DNA from: Deinococcus psychrotolerans
Lineage (GTDB): Bacteria > Deinococcota > Deinococci > Deinococcales > Deinococcaceae
Direction of reading: 5' to 3'
Assembly (NCBI RefSeq): GCF_003860465.1
Contig: NZ_CP034185.1
Location: 1-64,000, forward strand
DNA: 64,000 nucleotides
A model generated the notes under the pieces. It saw only the letters and a program-made list of their open reading frames with translations, did no database searches and was not told the DNA's origin. Below, in pieces: positions 18,833-27,971 of the stretch. Position numbers and translations under genes: made by a program. The number at the start of each line of letters is the position of its first letter. Positions within the stretch are counted from its first letter, which is position 1.

Positions 18833-20046
18833 GTGTATGACCACAGGCATGTCTATAGCTATTTGCGAGTCGGATAGTGGCGCTTGAGTTTCTCCCGAGC
18901 TGTGGGTGTCGAGAACTGCCAGTTCACGCGCACAGACCGCGCGTTGCGGTCTGTTTCCCAGGCGTGGATTTCACGCTCGACGGCCTCTTTACTCGCCAAG
19001 CGCTGACCCAGACACTGGCGTTGCAAGGCTGACCACTCCAATTCCGCCGTCTTGGGCAGAACGGCACCCATATGGGGCCTGCTCGCATGTTGAGCCAGGA
19101 CGCATGTTTTGGTGTGTAGATCCACTCGAAGCGTCGGCTCAGCCGCCGAGCTTCCTCTGCCGGAAGATGTTGATATAGCGCTGCTGGACTGTGCGTGGAC
19201 AGCTGATCCAGCACCAGAACGATCTTCTCGGCAACCGCATAGCGCAGCTCCAGTGCCTGGAGCTGCTCAGCAAAGTCCGCATTGCTCCGTCGGTCGGTCA
19301 CCGTGACTGTGCGTTGACCGGTGTGTGGTTCCAGAGCGACAAAGAAATTGACGGTGCCATACCGCTTGTATTCATGATCCACCCGTGCTGGGGATCCCGG
19401 CACGGGTGGCAGTGGCTCTCGGACATGATCCAACAGCTGATACGACTTTTCATCGAAGCAGATGACAGGCCGTGAGGCATCGTAGGGCTGGGCATAGGTG
19501 TCCAGCACGGTTTCCATGCGCCACACGAAGTCCGCACCTACCTGGGCGACACACCAACTTTGAACCTGCCACGGTTTGAGTGCGTTTTTTTCAGTGTTCT
19601 CCGTACGGTCTCGTCACTGATGCTGTCCACCACACCCAGGGTCACCAGACGATCGGCCAGCAGTTGCATCGTCCATTTCTCCCGGCCGTCGGGACTCGAG
19701 CACACTTCGGCGATCAAGATCGCCGTCCGCTGCGCGTTCAGTTTGGGCGGCTGTTTGGGCCGTGCTTTCTCGTGGAGGGCAGCCTGGAGGCCGCCCTCGG
19801 TGTACTTCTTGCGGATCGACGCGACGGTGGCAGAACTCACGCCTTGGCGCTCGGCCACGTCCCGATCCAGCAGGCCTCTGTCGCTCAGGAGCAGGAGGCG
19901 TGCGCGGGCCACGACCCGCGCACTGTGCACGCCTTTCCGAGTCATGTCCGTCAGTTGCTGCCGCTCATTGTCGCTCAGCTGCACAACCCACTGTTTCCGT
20001 CGTCCCATCCCTCAGTTTACCTGAAGGCATGCCTGTGGTCATGCAC
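18833..20046 (-). mobile_element. IS630-family insertion sequence (damaged), with TA target duplication
   Basis: A 1214-bp element bounded by 19-bp inverted ends (18833-18851 and 20028-20046) that differ at one base; the left end reads GTGTATGACCACAGGCATG. It is flanked by TA at 18831-18832 and 20047-20048, the IS630/Tc1 target duplication. Removing the element and one TA restores TGATCTAGATCA, a 12-bp palindrome, so it inserted at the centre of a symmetric site. It lies between the convergent surface operons and interrupts no recognisable gene. Confidence 0.9.
18859..20008 (-). pseudogene. IS630 transposase, frame-disrupted
   Basis: ORF A runs from ATG 20008 (MGRRKQWVVQLSDNE) and encodes the helix-turn-helix half (SSATVASIRKKYTEGG). 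It continues in the -1 frame after an A7 run (T7 at 19585-19591 on the + strand). That is a likely programmed slip site, since the joined reading LKPWQVQSWCVAQVG fits the family. The second frame carries the first two catalytic aspartates in ICFDEKSYQLL and VLVLDQLSTHS, and YTPKHASWLNM. It then breaks: 38 bases (19048-19085) separate WLNM from the expected AELEW, shifting the frame before the catalytic Glu. The C-terminus resumes to 18859. The slip may be functional; the 38-base insertion should inactivate the enzyme. Confidence 0.85.
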
Positions 20047-20085
20047 TAGATCATTTGTAATAAGAGACGGCTGAGCTGAAATCAT

Positions 20086-20126
20086 AATCGACTAACTATT
20101 CTCTCAAACGCTCTAGTTAGTCGATT
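20086..20126. other. 13-bp perfect inverted repeat (hairpin)
   Basis: AATCGACTAACTA at 20086-20098 and its exact complement at 20114-20126 enclose a 15-base loop. There is no T-run on either strand, so it is not a standard terminator. It lies just beyond the IS630 right end, between convergent operons. Confidence 0.6.
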
Positions 20127-20181
20127 AAAAAGAGCTTCTTCGGGAAATGTTTTGGTATTCCCAAAATATAACTTCAAAATC

Positions 20182-20230
20182 CTGCGCCGTCTTTCATCTT
20201 CCCTCGGCAAGAAGATGAAAGACGGCGCAG
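20182..20230 (-). terminator. 20-bp perfect stem-loop at the end of the leftward surface operon
   Basis: Arms 20182-20201 and 20211-20230 are exact complements over 20 bp with a 9-base loop. The hairpin begins 21 bases beyond the stop of the Fn3 gene. The downstream minus-strand sequence is only moderately T-rich (GATTTTG), so it may end transcription or mainly protect the 3' end of the message. Confidence 0.7.
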
Positions 20231-20251
20231 TTGTCTGTAGGAGGCGAGTCT

Positions 20252-22156
20252 TTACTTGGCGTCTACCGCCGCCGACATCGGCCCCGCCGTGCCCGCCGCG
20301 TCCACGGCCTGCACGCTGTAGCGAGCGCCTTTGCGGGCGGCCTCGGCGTACTGCGGCTTGATGAGAGGCCCAGCAATTTGAACCCGGCGTTGCCCCTCCC
20401 AGCGGAACACGTAGTAGGCCAGAGCGTCTTGGGAGTCTGTCCAGCTTAAGCTGACTTGGTCTTTGCCCAGCACCGCCCTGAGGCCCGCCGGAGCGCTGAG
20501 TTTTTGGGTGGGCGGCTCGGCAGACAACACATTGGAGGCGTTGGAGCGGTTGCCGCGCAAATCCACAGCCACCACCGCGTAGCTGTACTGCACACCGCCG
20601 CGCACCTTGCTGTCCAAGTAGCCGAGGCTGTCAGGCGGCAGGGTCGCCACTTTGACCGGCTCGGTCTCATTCTGGGCGGCGCGGTAAATCTGATATTCCA
20701 TGAGATCAGGCGTGGGCGCAAGCGTAAAGATAATCGCCACCTTGCCCGCCGCCGATTGAGCGTGAATCAGCAGCGGCGCTTGGGGCGGGGTCTTGTCGGT
20801 CAGCTCTGCCAGCACTGCGCTGGACGCTTCTCCCTCCACGCCGGAGGTGTTGACGGCCTTGACGGTGTACTTGAACTGGCTCTGAATGCCCTGCGGGATG
20901 GCGTCTTTGAACACTGGGGTTTTGATGGGTTCGCCGTTGAGCAGCACCACCGGGGCGTTGCCGCTCACGCCGATCTCGGCGCGGTAGACGTTGTAGCCGT
21001 CGATGTCTTTTTCGGTGTTGGCCGCCCAACTCAGGGCAATCGCCGTTTCGCTGCCCTCGGCTTTCAGCGCCTTGGGAGCGCTGGGCGGCGTTTCGTTGTA
21101 GGCGCGGCCCACCCGCTCGGGACTGGGGTCGCTCTGGCGGCTGCCGTCGCTGACTTGCAGAGCGTAGTAGCGCGGGCTGGCAGGCGGTGCGCTCTTGTCG
21201 GTGTAGCTGGTGGCCCCCGGCGGCAGCTTGGTCAGCGGCGCGAGCTTGCCGGGACGGTCGCCGCGCAGCACAGTAATTTCTTTGATGCCCGCATCCGTTA
21301 CCTTGTCCCAGCTGAGTTCGACTTGATTTTGGTTGTTCTTGACGGTGGTGATCAGCGGGGCTGAAATCGGGAAGGCGAGGCGGGCTTCCAACGTGACCAC
21401 ATTGCTCGGCGCACTCTCGCGCCCAAACACGTCCAGGGCTGTGACGCGGTAGCGGTAGCTTTGTTTGGGGTCGAGTTTGGTGTCGCCGAACTTGGGCACC
21501 TCGCCCCGGTTGATGAGTTGGGGATTCTCAGTCAGGTTGGCGAATTCGCCGCTGCCCAGCGCACGCTGAACGCGGTAAGACACCACCAAGTCGTCGCCGC
21601 GCGGCCAAGTCAGGGCAGCTTGGCGGGTCGCGGGCGAAACTTTGAGGGCATTGGGCGCAGACAAGGGCACGTCTTTGCCCACCTGAGCTGTCACCGTCCC
21701 GAGGTTCTGAGTCCCCGCCGTGACGCTGTAGCTGTAGCTGCCCGCCGCCAAGTTGGAATCTTCAAAAATCAGGCCCAGGGCGCGGGCCAGATTGGGGTTG
21801 CTCACGGTACTGAGCAAGTTGAGCAGCAAAAACCCCCGTTCGTCGGCGCTGAGCTTGTCGTCGTTGAGTGCGGCCAGTGCGCCCACCGCCAGGTCGTAGT
21901 CGTCAGGGTCGAGTTTGTATTTGCCCACCGCTTCGAGCTTGTTGAGCGGCTTGACGGTGAAGGTTTGCGTGCCGCCAGTGCCGGAGCGCTTGACGACGTA
22001 TCCGGCGTCGGGCAGACCAGCGGGCAAAATCGGCAGCCGCAGCAGCACGCTTGATTTCTGGCCGAGGCCGAGAACGAGGAGCTTGTTGGCAGGTTGGGCC
22101 AGCACCGAACCGAGGCCCAGCAAGGCCGTGAGGGAGAGGGTCAACAGGGTTCGCAT
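20252..22156 (-). CDS. Secreted protein with five fibronectin type III domains
   Basis: A 634-aa exported protein starting at ATG 22156 behind AAGGAG, with a signal peptide MRTLLTLSLTALLGLGSVLA. Residues ~20-155 form a unique alpha/beta N-terminal domain, including a run of Asp/Leu-rich helices. Then come five Fn3-like modules (~157-250, 253-345, 347-445, 447-540 and 545-633), recognised by repeated YRVxAxDxxGxxSxxSN-type ends and Pro-rich joints. No membrane anchor or enzyme motif is seen. It is the third gene of the leftward operon, 63 bp after the PKD giant. Fn3 arrays in bacteria usually mediate binding or act as spacers; a role as exposed partner of the barrel and PKD proteins is inference. 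Confidence 0.82.
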   Translation of the reverse strand: MRTLLTLSLTALLGLGSVLAQPANKLLVLGLGQKSSVLLRLPILPAGLPDAGYVVKRSGTGGTQTFTVKPLNKLEAVGKYKLDPDDYDLAVGALAALNDDKLSADERGFLLLNLLSTVSNPNLARALGLIFEDSNLAAGSYSYSVTAGTQNLGTVTAQVGKDVPLSAPNALKVSPATRQAALTWPRGDDLVVSYRVQRALGSGEFANLTENPQLINRGEVPKFGDTKLDPKQSYRYRVTALDVFGRESAPSNVVTLEARLAFPISAPLITTVKNNQNQVELSWDKVTDAGIKEITVLRGDRPGKLAPLTKLPPGATSYTDKSAPPASPRYYALQVSDGSRQSDPSPERVGRAYNETPPSAPKALKAEGSETAIALSWAANTEKDIDGYNVYRAEIGVSGNAPVVLLNGEPIKTPVFKDAIPQGIQSQFKYTVKAVNTSGVEGEASSAVLAELTDKTPPQAPLLIHAQSAAGKVAIIFTLAPTPDLMEYQIYRAAQNETEPVKVATLPPDSLGYLDSKVRGGVQYSYAVVAVDLRGNRSNASNVLSAEPPTQKLSAPAGLRAVLGKDQVSLSWTDSQDALAYYVFRWEGQRRVQIAGPLIKPQYAEAARKGARYSVQAVDAAGTAGPMSAAVDAK

Positions 22157-22219
22157 CGGGTTCTCCTTGGGCGGGGTGAGGTCAACATTCTTCACGCTCA
22201 CTCCGCCCCTTAAGCACGG

Positions 22220-25200
22220 CTAGAAACTCACGTTCGCGTGAATATTGAACGTAGGGATGATCGGCAGATCGACGTGCAGGGTGGCGTCGCCGTTAAAGGC
22301 AATCGGGTTAAAGGCGCTGAGGTGGCCGTTGATGTCGGCTCCCAGACCAATGCCGATGCTCTTGCCGTTCCAGTTCATGATCTCTTGCTTGTTGGCAAAT
22401 GGACGGTCACGGCCCGCGCAGCCTGCCCGCACGTCCAGGTCTGCGTGGAAGCCTGCGGCGGCGTCGAAGCGCACGGGGTCGAGTTCAAAGCCCATGTCGA
22501 TGTTCATGCCGTAGCCGAGCGAGGCCCGTCCCCAGGGGTAGCACTTGAACGGCCAACCGATGCGGCCCAGCGAACCGGCGATGCCGAATCTGGCGTCAAA
22601 GGCGTAGCCGGTAAACAGGCCGGTGCCTTTCTTGTTGTCTTTGCGGTCGCCGTTTTCAAAGGCCTGCCCGATAATCAGGTAGCCGCGTGATTCGACGCCG
22701 CCGAGAAAGGGAATATTGAGTTTGGCCGAGATGGGGTTGCCGTAGGTGCCGACTTTGACAAATTTCTGGTCAGCAATTCTCACATGCAGCCACGCGGTGA
22801 TGTCCACCACGCCGGCCAGCGTGAACTTGCTGAGGTCGTTGCAGTTCAGGCCGCTGAGATACTGCGGCCCCAAGCAGCCCAGCATATCGAAGCCGTCGCC
22901 CGTGACCGATATCAGAATCCGCGCCTGAGCCGCTTTGTTCCCAAAGACGCCCTGATTCATCGGTGTGAGAATCCAGCCGTCGGCGGTCAGCTCGAATCCG
23001 CGCTGGGTGTCGATTTTGAAGATGGCCTTGAAGTGCAGGCTGCTGCCTTCCTCAAAAGCTGCCGTGATGCCGCCGATAATCTGCACGCCGTGGGTGCCGG
23101 TTTTGGTGGGGGCAAGGGCGTACTGCGGAATGCTGGCGTTGTCTGGCCACTTCATGTTGTAGGCAATGCCGCCGGTAAAGCCGTAGAGGTTGAAGGCCCC
23201 CAACACCGTGACGATGGGCGTGCGGCTGTCGATGGCCGCCTTGACGTAGAAGTAAGGGTCGTTGGTGAGGCCGAACAGCGCCTCCGCTGTGACTTTCATG
23301 ACCGACGCGCCCTGACCGGTGTCTAGGCCGCCCTTGATGGTCAGCTCATAGCCGCCTGTCACCTGCCTGAGGCCAATCGTTCCACTTTGCGTGAGGCTGC
23401 CGAGGCTGGCCCGCACGTCTGACGAGGAAAGCATGCCGGTGGTGGTAAAGACTGCCGACACGTCGCTGCCCTCCACCCGCATGGTGGCGTTGGGGTCAAC
23501 CTGCTTGCTGAAGGCGTCGGTGTGAAGGTCCAGCCTGCGGTTGACGCCGCCGCTGACGAGGTAGCGCATCTGAGCCGGTACGCTGGGGGTCAGGCTGCTG
23601 AGCTGCTGCTTGCCGTCTAGGCCCAGCGCGTAGCCGTTGCCGCTGCGCCCGATGACGGCTGCGGTGACGTTAAAGGTCTGGCCGAACAACTTGAAGTCGC
23701 TGGACGGCAGGTTGACTTTGCTCAGGCCGTCGGCGCTCTTTTTCTGGTTGCTGGCGCTGAGGGCCGATTCACCGAAGCGCACGCTGCCGTCAGCGGTAAA
23801 GGTCAGGGTGTTGAGGGTCGCCACCCCGCCGCTGAGCGAGGCGCTGGGCAACTTGAGGTACTGGCCCGCGCTGCCGAAAGTGAGACTGCCGATGGGGCTG
23901 ACCAGCTGGGCGGTGTTGAGCGAGCTTCCGCCAGCTGCGGGCGTAGTGCCGCCAGTCGTGCTGACGAAGGCTACCCCCAGCATCCGCGCCGTGAGCATCG
24001 GTGCGTTGGCACTCACCGAGCTGCTGATGGCATTGGAAGCCGCAGACCCGCCACTGATGGCCGGAACATTGCCGACGTACTTAAAGCCGCCGCTGTAACT
24101 GCCCGTGAACTGTCCCAAGGTGGTGCCGGAGGCGATGCCGCTGCCCTGCGCTCCAGCTTTGAGGGTGGAGAGTTCTTTGAGATCCCAGCTGTTGGCGGTG
24201 ATTTGCAAATCAAGGGTTTGGCCGCGCTCTACCCACGCGCCGCCGCCCGCCGAGAGGTCACTCTTGCCGAAGTCGCGGCTCAGTTCGCCGGTCAGGGCGT
24301 AGTGGAAGTCGCCTCCTGCCAGCGTGATCGCCACATCAGCCTGCTTCTCGAACAGGGGGATCTTGGCGGTGGCCGCGCCCGCTGCGTCACTCATGTGATT
24401 TTCGACGGCCACCAAGCTGAGCTGCTTGAGGGTAAAAGTCCAGCCCCTATCGGTGAAATTGCCCGCGCCGAGGTCGCCGCTGAAGGTGTAGCCACTGCGC
24501 AAGGTGGCGGTGGTGGACGGCGTGAGCGCGGCGTTGAAGCCGACTTTGGCTTTGTCCAGCACCACACCCATCCAAGCTGCGCCTTCCAGCGGCTTGGTGA
24601 CGCTGGGCTGCACGTCATAGAGGCTCAGCACGCTGGCCACCGAGTCGGCGGTTTGCGACGCGCTCAGGTCGAGCGTCAGGCTGGTGCTGCCGCTGAAGGT
24701 CAGCGGGGTGGTGGGCACTTTGAGGGCGCTCACATCGGCGCTGGCGCTGCCGTAAAGGTCGCCCGAGTCGGGTTTGAGAGCCGCTTTGATCGGGTAGGTG
24801 AACTTGGGATCGGGGCGGCAGTACTTGGTGGTCTCCAACAGAACGCCGGAAGCGCTCACCGCCGTGGCCACTTTCAGACCGCCTTGCAAGGTGCTGAAGC
24901 GGAAGTCCTGGCTGTGGCCCAAGCTGTTTGAGGCGCTCAGAGACGCGGCCCCCGCCTGTGCCATTACGGGCGTGCGGGTGCTGGCGGCCCGGATGACCAA
25001 TTGCTGGCCCTGTCCGCGCAGGCCGGTAACGGGACTGGCAAACACCGGCAGCAGCCCCTTGCCGTTCAGGATATTGATGGGATCACCGTACAGCACTTCA
25101 TTGGTGCGCGAGACGATGTCGAGAATGGTGGGGTGGGCGGGCAGATAATCGTGACGGTCTCTAAAAGGATCGGAATTGCTGGGAGGCGGCTCGCAGGTGA

Positions 25201-27934
25201 TCGCCAGCGAAACTTGGCCGCTGAAATCGGCGCTGGTGGGTGTGAACTGCACATTGTTGGGCAGCACCTGGAACCCGCCGAGGCCGGCTGGCAGCGGCAC
25301 AGTCTTGAAGGTATTGAGGTTCATGCCGATCTCGCCGGACGTGACATGCACCCGCTCGTCATTGACGGCTTCGACCACCAGTTTGGAGAAGCTGACCTGC
25401 ACATCTTTGAAGGCTTCCACGCCGCCGACCACCAAGGTGTGGCTGGCTTTGCCCGCAAACGCGGCGAAGTCGGGGTTGCTGATGGAAGTGATCTTGAAGA
25501 TAAAGCCGTCTATTTCCAGCTCGGTGGGCACTGGGCGCACCGTGTAGCTGATGGCGGGCGGGGTGGACAGCACCGGCGCTTCACCGGCAGCGGGGGCGGG
25601 AACATAGATCAAGGTATGCACGCCGAGGGCAGTAGTCGGCAAGTTGGGAATGGGGAAAGTGACGTGGGTTTTGCCCTTGATGGCGCTGATGCTGACGCTG
25701 GAAAGCGTGGTGCCGTCGAGTTGCAGCTCGCCAGTGAGTTGGCCCTGACCGCTGTAGTCCAGCTCCAGCGCGGCGTCTACTTTGCTGCCGAGGAGAACCA
25801 TCAAGTTGGGTCTGTCTTCGGGCTTGGTGAAGTGCAGCGTCAGGGTATCGACCGTCAGGCTAGGGTCTACCTTGACGGTGGCGGTGGCAGGCGCAGCGCC
25901 GTCCACGCTGAGCTTGAGGACATAGAGGCCGATTGCCGCGTACTGGTGCTTGAGCGGGCCAGTCACCAGCGTAGTAGTGCCGTCGCCCCAATCGAGGGTG
26001 TAACTCAGGCCTGCTATGAGGTTGCCGGGGGTAGCCGTCACGTTCTCACCGACGCGGGCCGGGTTGGGCTGGGCGTCCAACGTCGGCACCGGAACTTTGA
26101 CATTCAAGCTGACCACCACAGGTGCGCCGCCTTCGGGCGTCAGTTTGACGACGTAGACACCAGGAGCCGTGAACTTGTGCTTGGCGCTGGCGGTGGTGTT
26201 GCCGCTGACAGCAACGGTGGTGTCGTCTCCCCAATCGAGGCTATATCTGAAGTTGGGCACCAGATTGCCGATGCTGGCGCTCACCTCCTCGCGCACGTTG
26301 GCGGGGTTGGGATCGAGGCTGAGGGTGGGAACCGTCAGTTTGACAACCAAGCTGACGGTGGCGGGCGCTGCGCCCTCGGTGCTGAGCTTGAGGACGTACA
26401 CGCCGGGAGCAGCGTAGGTGTGCTTGGCGCTGGCGCTGCCATTTCCGCCGCTGACGGGCACAGAAGCGTCGTCTCCCCAGTCGAGCGAGTAACTCAGGCC
26501 CGCCGCGAGGTTGCCCATGCTGGCCGTCACGCTTTGGCCGACTTCCGCCGGGTTGGGATCGGCGCTGAGGGTCGGTACAGGCGGGCGCACACTGACATTG
26601 ACAATGACCGGAGCCACGCCATCTGCCGTGAGTTTAACGAGGTAAGTGCCGGGGGCCGGGTAAGCATGCTTGGCGCTCGCGCTGCCGTTGCCGCCACTCA
26701 CGGAAACGACGCTGCTGTCTCCCCAGTCCAGCGAGTAGGTCAAGCTGGGAACGAGGCTGCCGATGCTGGCCGTGACCGTTTGGCCCACCAGAGCCGGATT
26801 CGGGTCGAGGCTCAGTGTCGGTGTCGGCGCGGCGACATTAACCACCAAACGGCACAGTGGGCGCTGGGTGCCGAGGTCGCTAACCACCACCACCTGAGCG
26901 CCCGCCTGCTGATAAGTGTGCTTGAAGCTGGCGACTTTGTTGTTGGGTGCGCCAAAGTTATTGACGCCGCTGTCTCCAAAGTCGATGCCGTATTTGCTGC
27001 CAGCGGAGCCAGTGAATTTGACCACGATGTCCACGTTCTTGCCGATCTGCGCGGGGTTGGGATCAGCGCTGATCTCACAGGCGGTGGGGTCGAGAATGGT
27101 GATGTTGGCGATCACAGGTGGGCCGCCCGCATTCAACTTGACCACATAAAGGCTCGCCGTTTTGTAAATGTGCTTGAGGCTGGCCTGTCCAACTCCGTTC
27201 ACCTGATCGGTGGTGCCGTCACCCCAGTCCAGCGAGTGACCGGAGACACCTACTGTCAAATTGCCCAGCGTGGCCGTGACCGTCTGACCCACGTTGGCCG
27301 GACTGGGATCGAGACTCAGCGTCGGCTGAGAAGCCGCGACATTAACTACCAAACGGCACAGCGGGCGCTGGGTAACAAGGTCACTCAGAACCACCACTTG
27401 AGCGCCCGCTTGCTGGTAAGTGTGCTTGAAGCTGGCAACCTTGTTGTTCGGTGCGCCAAAGTTATTGACGCCGCCGTCTCCAAAGTCGATGCCGTATTTG
27501 CTGTCCGCCGGGCCAGTGAACTTGACCACAATGTCCACGTTCTTGCCGGGCTGCGCGGGGTTGGGATCAGCCGTAATCTCGCAGGCGGTGGCCTCGGTGA
27601 TGGTGACTTGCTGGCGAAACAACACCCTGGTATTTACGAACATGATGGCCGTGTACTTTCCAGCTTTTTCGTAGCGGTGGGTTTCCGTCCCGTAGTCGTA
27701 GAGTTCCTTGTCGCGGGTGCCGTCTCCCCAATCAATGATGACGCTCTCAGTTGCGGTGGCGTTGTAGCCAAAGGTGGCCGTAACCAACTCCCCGATTTGG
27801 GCAGTGGCAGGAACGATCTTGAACTCTTCATAGTTTTGGGCCGACGCTGTACCGGAGAGCGCCGCGCCGAACACCCCCAGCACCGTGAGCAACATGGCGA
27901 GCCAGCGCGAGAGTTGAAACGGTAAACGTTGCAC
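22220..27934 (-). CDS. Giant secreted PKD-repeat protein with barrel-like C-terminus
   Basis: A 1904-aa protein. GTG 27934 is chosen because GGAGGTG lies just upstream and a signal peptide follows (WLAMLLTVLGVFGAALSGTA). Residues ~35-650 hold about eight PKD-like repeats with WGDGT/WGDD motifs. Repeats 2 and 4 (CEI-ADPNPAQ to PLCRLVVNV) are nearly identical, also in DNA. The middle ~600-1450 is a long beta-rich region with Ser/Gly/Thr repeats. The last ~300 residues alternate as amphipathic strands and end in Phe (NIHANVSF), as barrel proteins inserted by BamA do. The gene lies 37 bp behind the outer-membrane barrel gene. It is probably a cell-surface filament or autotransporter-like protein; the family is not recognised. 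Confidence 0.8.
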   Translation of the reverse strand: MQRLPFQLSRWLAMLLTVLGVFGAALSGTASAQNYEEFKIVPATAQIGELVTATFGYNATATESVIIDWGDGTRDKELYDYGTETHRYEKAGKYTAIMFVNTRVLFRQQVTITEATACEITADPNPAQPGKNVDIVVKFTGPADSKYGIDFGDGGVNNFGAPNNKVASFKHTYQQAGAQVVVLSDLVTQRPLCRLVVNVAASQPTLSLDPSPANVGQTVTATLGNLTVGVSGHSLDWGDGTTDQVNGVGQASLKHIYKTASLYVVKLNAGGPPVIANITILDPTACEISADPNPAQIGKNVDIVVKFTGSAGSKYGIDFGDSGVNNFGAPNNKVASFKHTYQQAGAQVVVVSDLGTQRPLCRLVVNVAAPTPTLSLDPNPALVGQTVTASIGSLVPSLTYSLDWGDSSVVSVSGGNGSASAKHAYPAPGTYLVKLTADGVAPVIVNVSVRPPVPTLSADPNPAEVGQSVTASMGNLAAGLSYSLDWGDDASVPVSGGNGSASAKHTYAAPGVYVLKLSTEGAAPATVSLVVKLTVPTLSLDPNPANVREEVSASIGNLVPNFRYSLDWGDDTTVAVSGNTTASAKHKFTAPGVYVVKLTPEGGAPVVVSLNVKVPVPTLDAQPNPARVGENVTATPGNLIAGLSYTLDWGDGTTTLVTGPLKHQYAAIGLYVLKLSVDGAAPATATVKVDPSLTVDTLTLHFTKPEDRPNLMVLLGSKVDAALELDYSGQGQLTGELQLDGTTLSSVSISAIKGKTHVTFPIPNLPTTALGVHTLIYVPAPAAGEAPVLSTPPAISYTVRPVPTELEIDGFIFKITSISNPDFAAFAGKASHTLVVGGVEAFKDVQVSFSKLVVEAVNDERVHVTSGEIGMNLNTFKTVPLPAGLGGFQVLPNNVQFTPTSADFSGQVSLAITCEPPPSNSDPFRDRHDYLPAHPTILDIVSRTNEVLYGDPINILNGKGLLPVFASPVTGLRGQGQQLVIRAASTRTPVMAQAGAASLSASNSLGHSQDFRFSTLQGGLKVATAVSASGVLLETTKYCRPDPKFTYPIKAALKPDSGDLYGSASADVSALKVPTTPLTFSGSTSLTLDLSASQTADSVASVLSLYDVQPSVTKPLEGAAWMGVVLDKAKVGFNAALTPSTTATLRSGYTFSGDLGAGNFTDRGWTFTLKQLSLVAVENHMSDAAGAATAKIPLFEKQADVAITLAGGDFHYALTGELSRDFGKSDLSAGGGAWVERGQTLDLQITANSWDLKELSTLKAGAQGSGIASGTTLGQFTGSYSGGFKYVGNVPAISGGSAASNAISSSVSANAPMLTARMLGVAFVSTTGGTTPAAGGSSLNTAQLVSPIGSLTFGSAGQYLKLPSASLSGGVATLNTLTFTADGSVRFGESALSASNQKKSADGLSKVNLPSSDFKLFGQTFNVTAAVIGRSGNGYALGLDGKQQLSSLTPSVPAQMRYLVSGGVNRRLDLHTDAFSKQVDPNATMRVEGSDVSAVFTTTGMLSSSDVRASLGSLTQSGTIGLRQVTGGYELTIKGGLDTGQGASVMKVTAEALFGLTNDPYFYVKAAIDSRTPIVTVLGAFNLYGFTGGIAYNMKWPDNASIPQYALAPTKTGTHGVQIIGGITAAFEEGSSLHFKAIFKIDTQRGFELTADGWILTPMNQGVFGNKAAQARILISVTGDGFDMLGCLGPQYLSGLNCNDLSKFTLAGVVDITAWLHVRIADQKFVKVGTYGNPISAKLNIPFLGGVESRGYLIIGQAFENGDRKDNKKGTGLFTGYAFDARFGIAGSLGRIGWPFKCYPWGRASLGYGMNIDMGFELDPVRFDAAAGFHADLDVRAGCAGRDRPFANKQEIMNWNGKSIGIGLGADINGHLSAFNPIAFNGDATLHVDLPIIPTFNIHANVSF

Positions 27935-27971
27935 AGTCCACCTCCTAAAAATAACTTCAGAACATCCGGAA

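Noticed and set aside
24203..24931. 242-codon frame on the + strand
   Set aside because: Another antisense shadow of the PKD giant.
25001..27925. 974-codon open frame on the + strand
   Set aside because: It is antisense to the PKD giant, whose repeats and signal peptide are clear. The frame is open only because of GC-rich codon bias, and its product has no motif or export signal.
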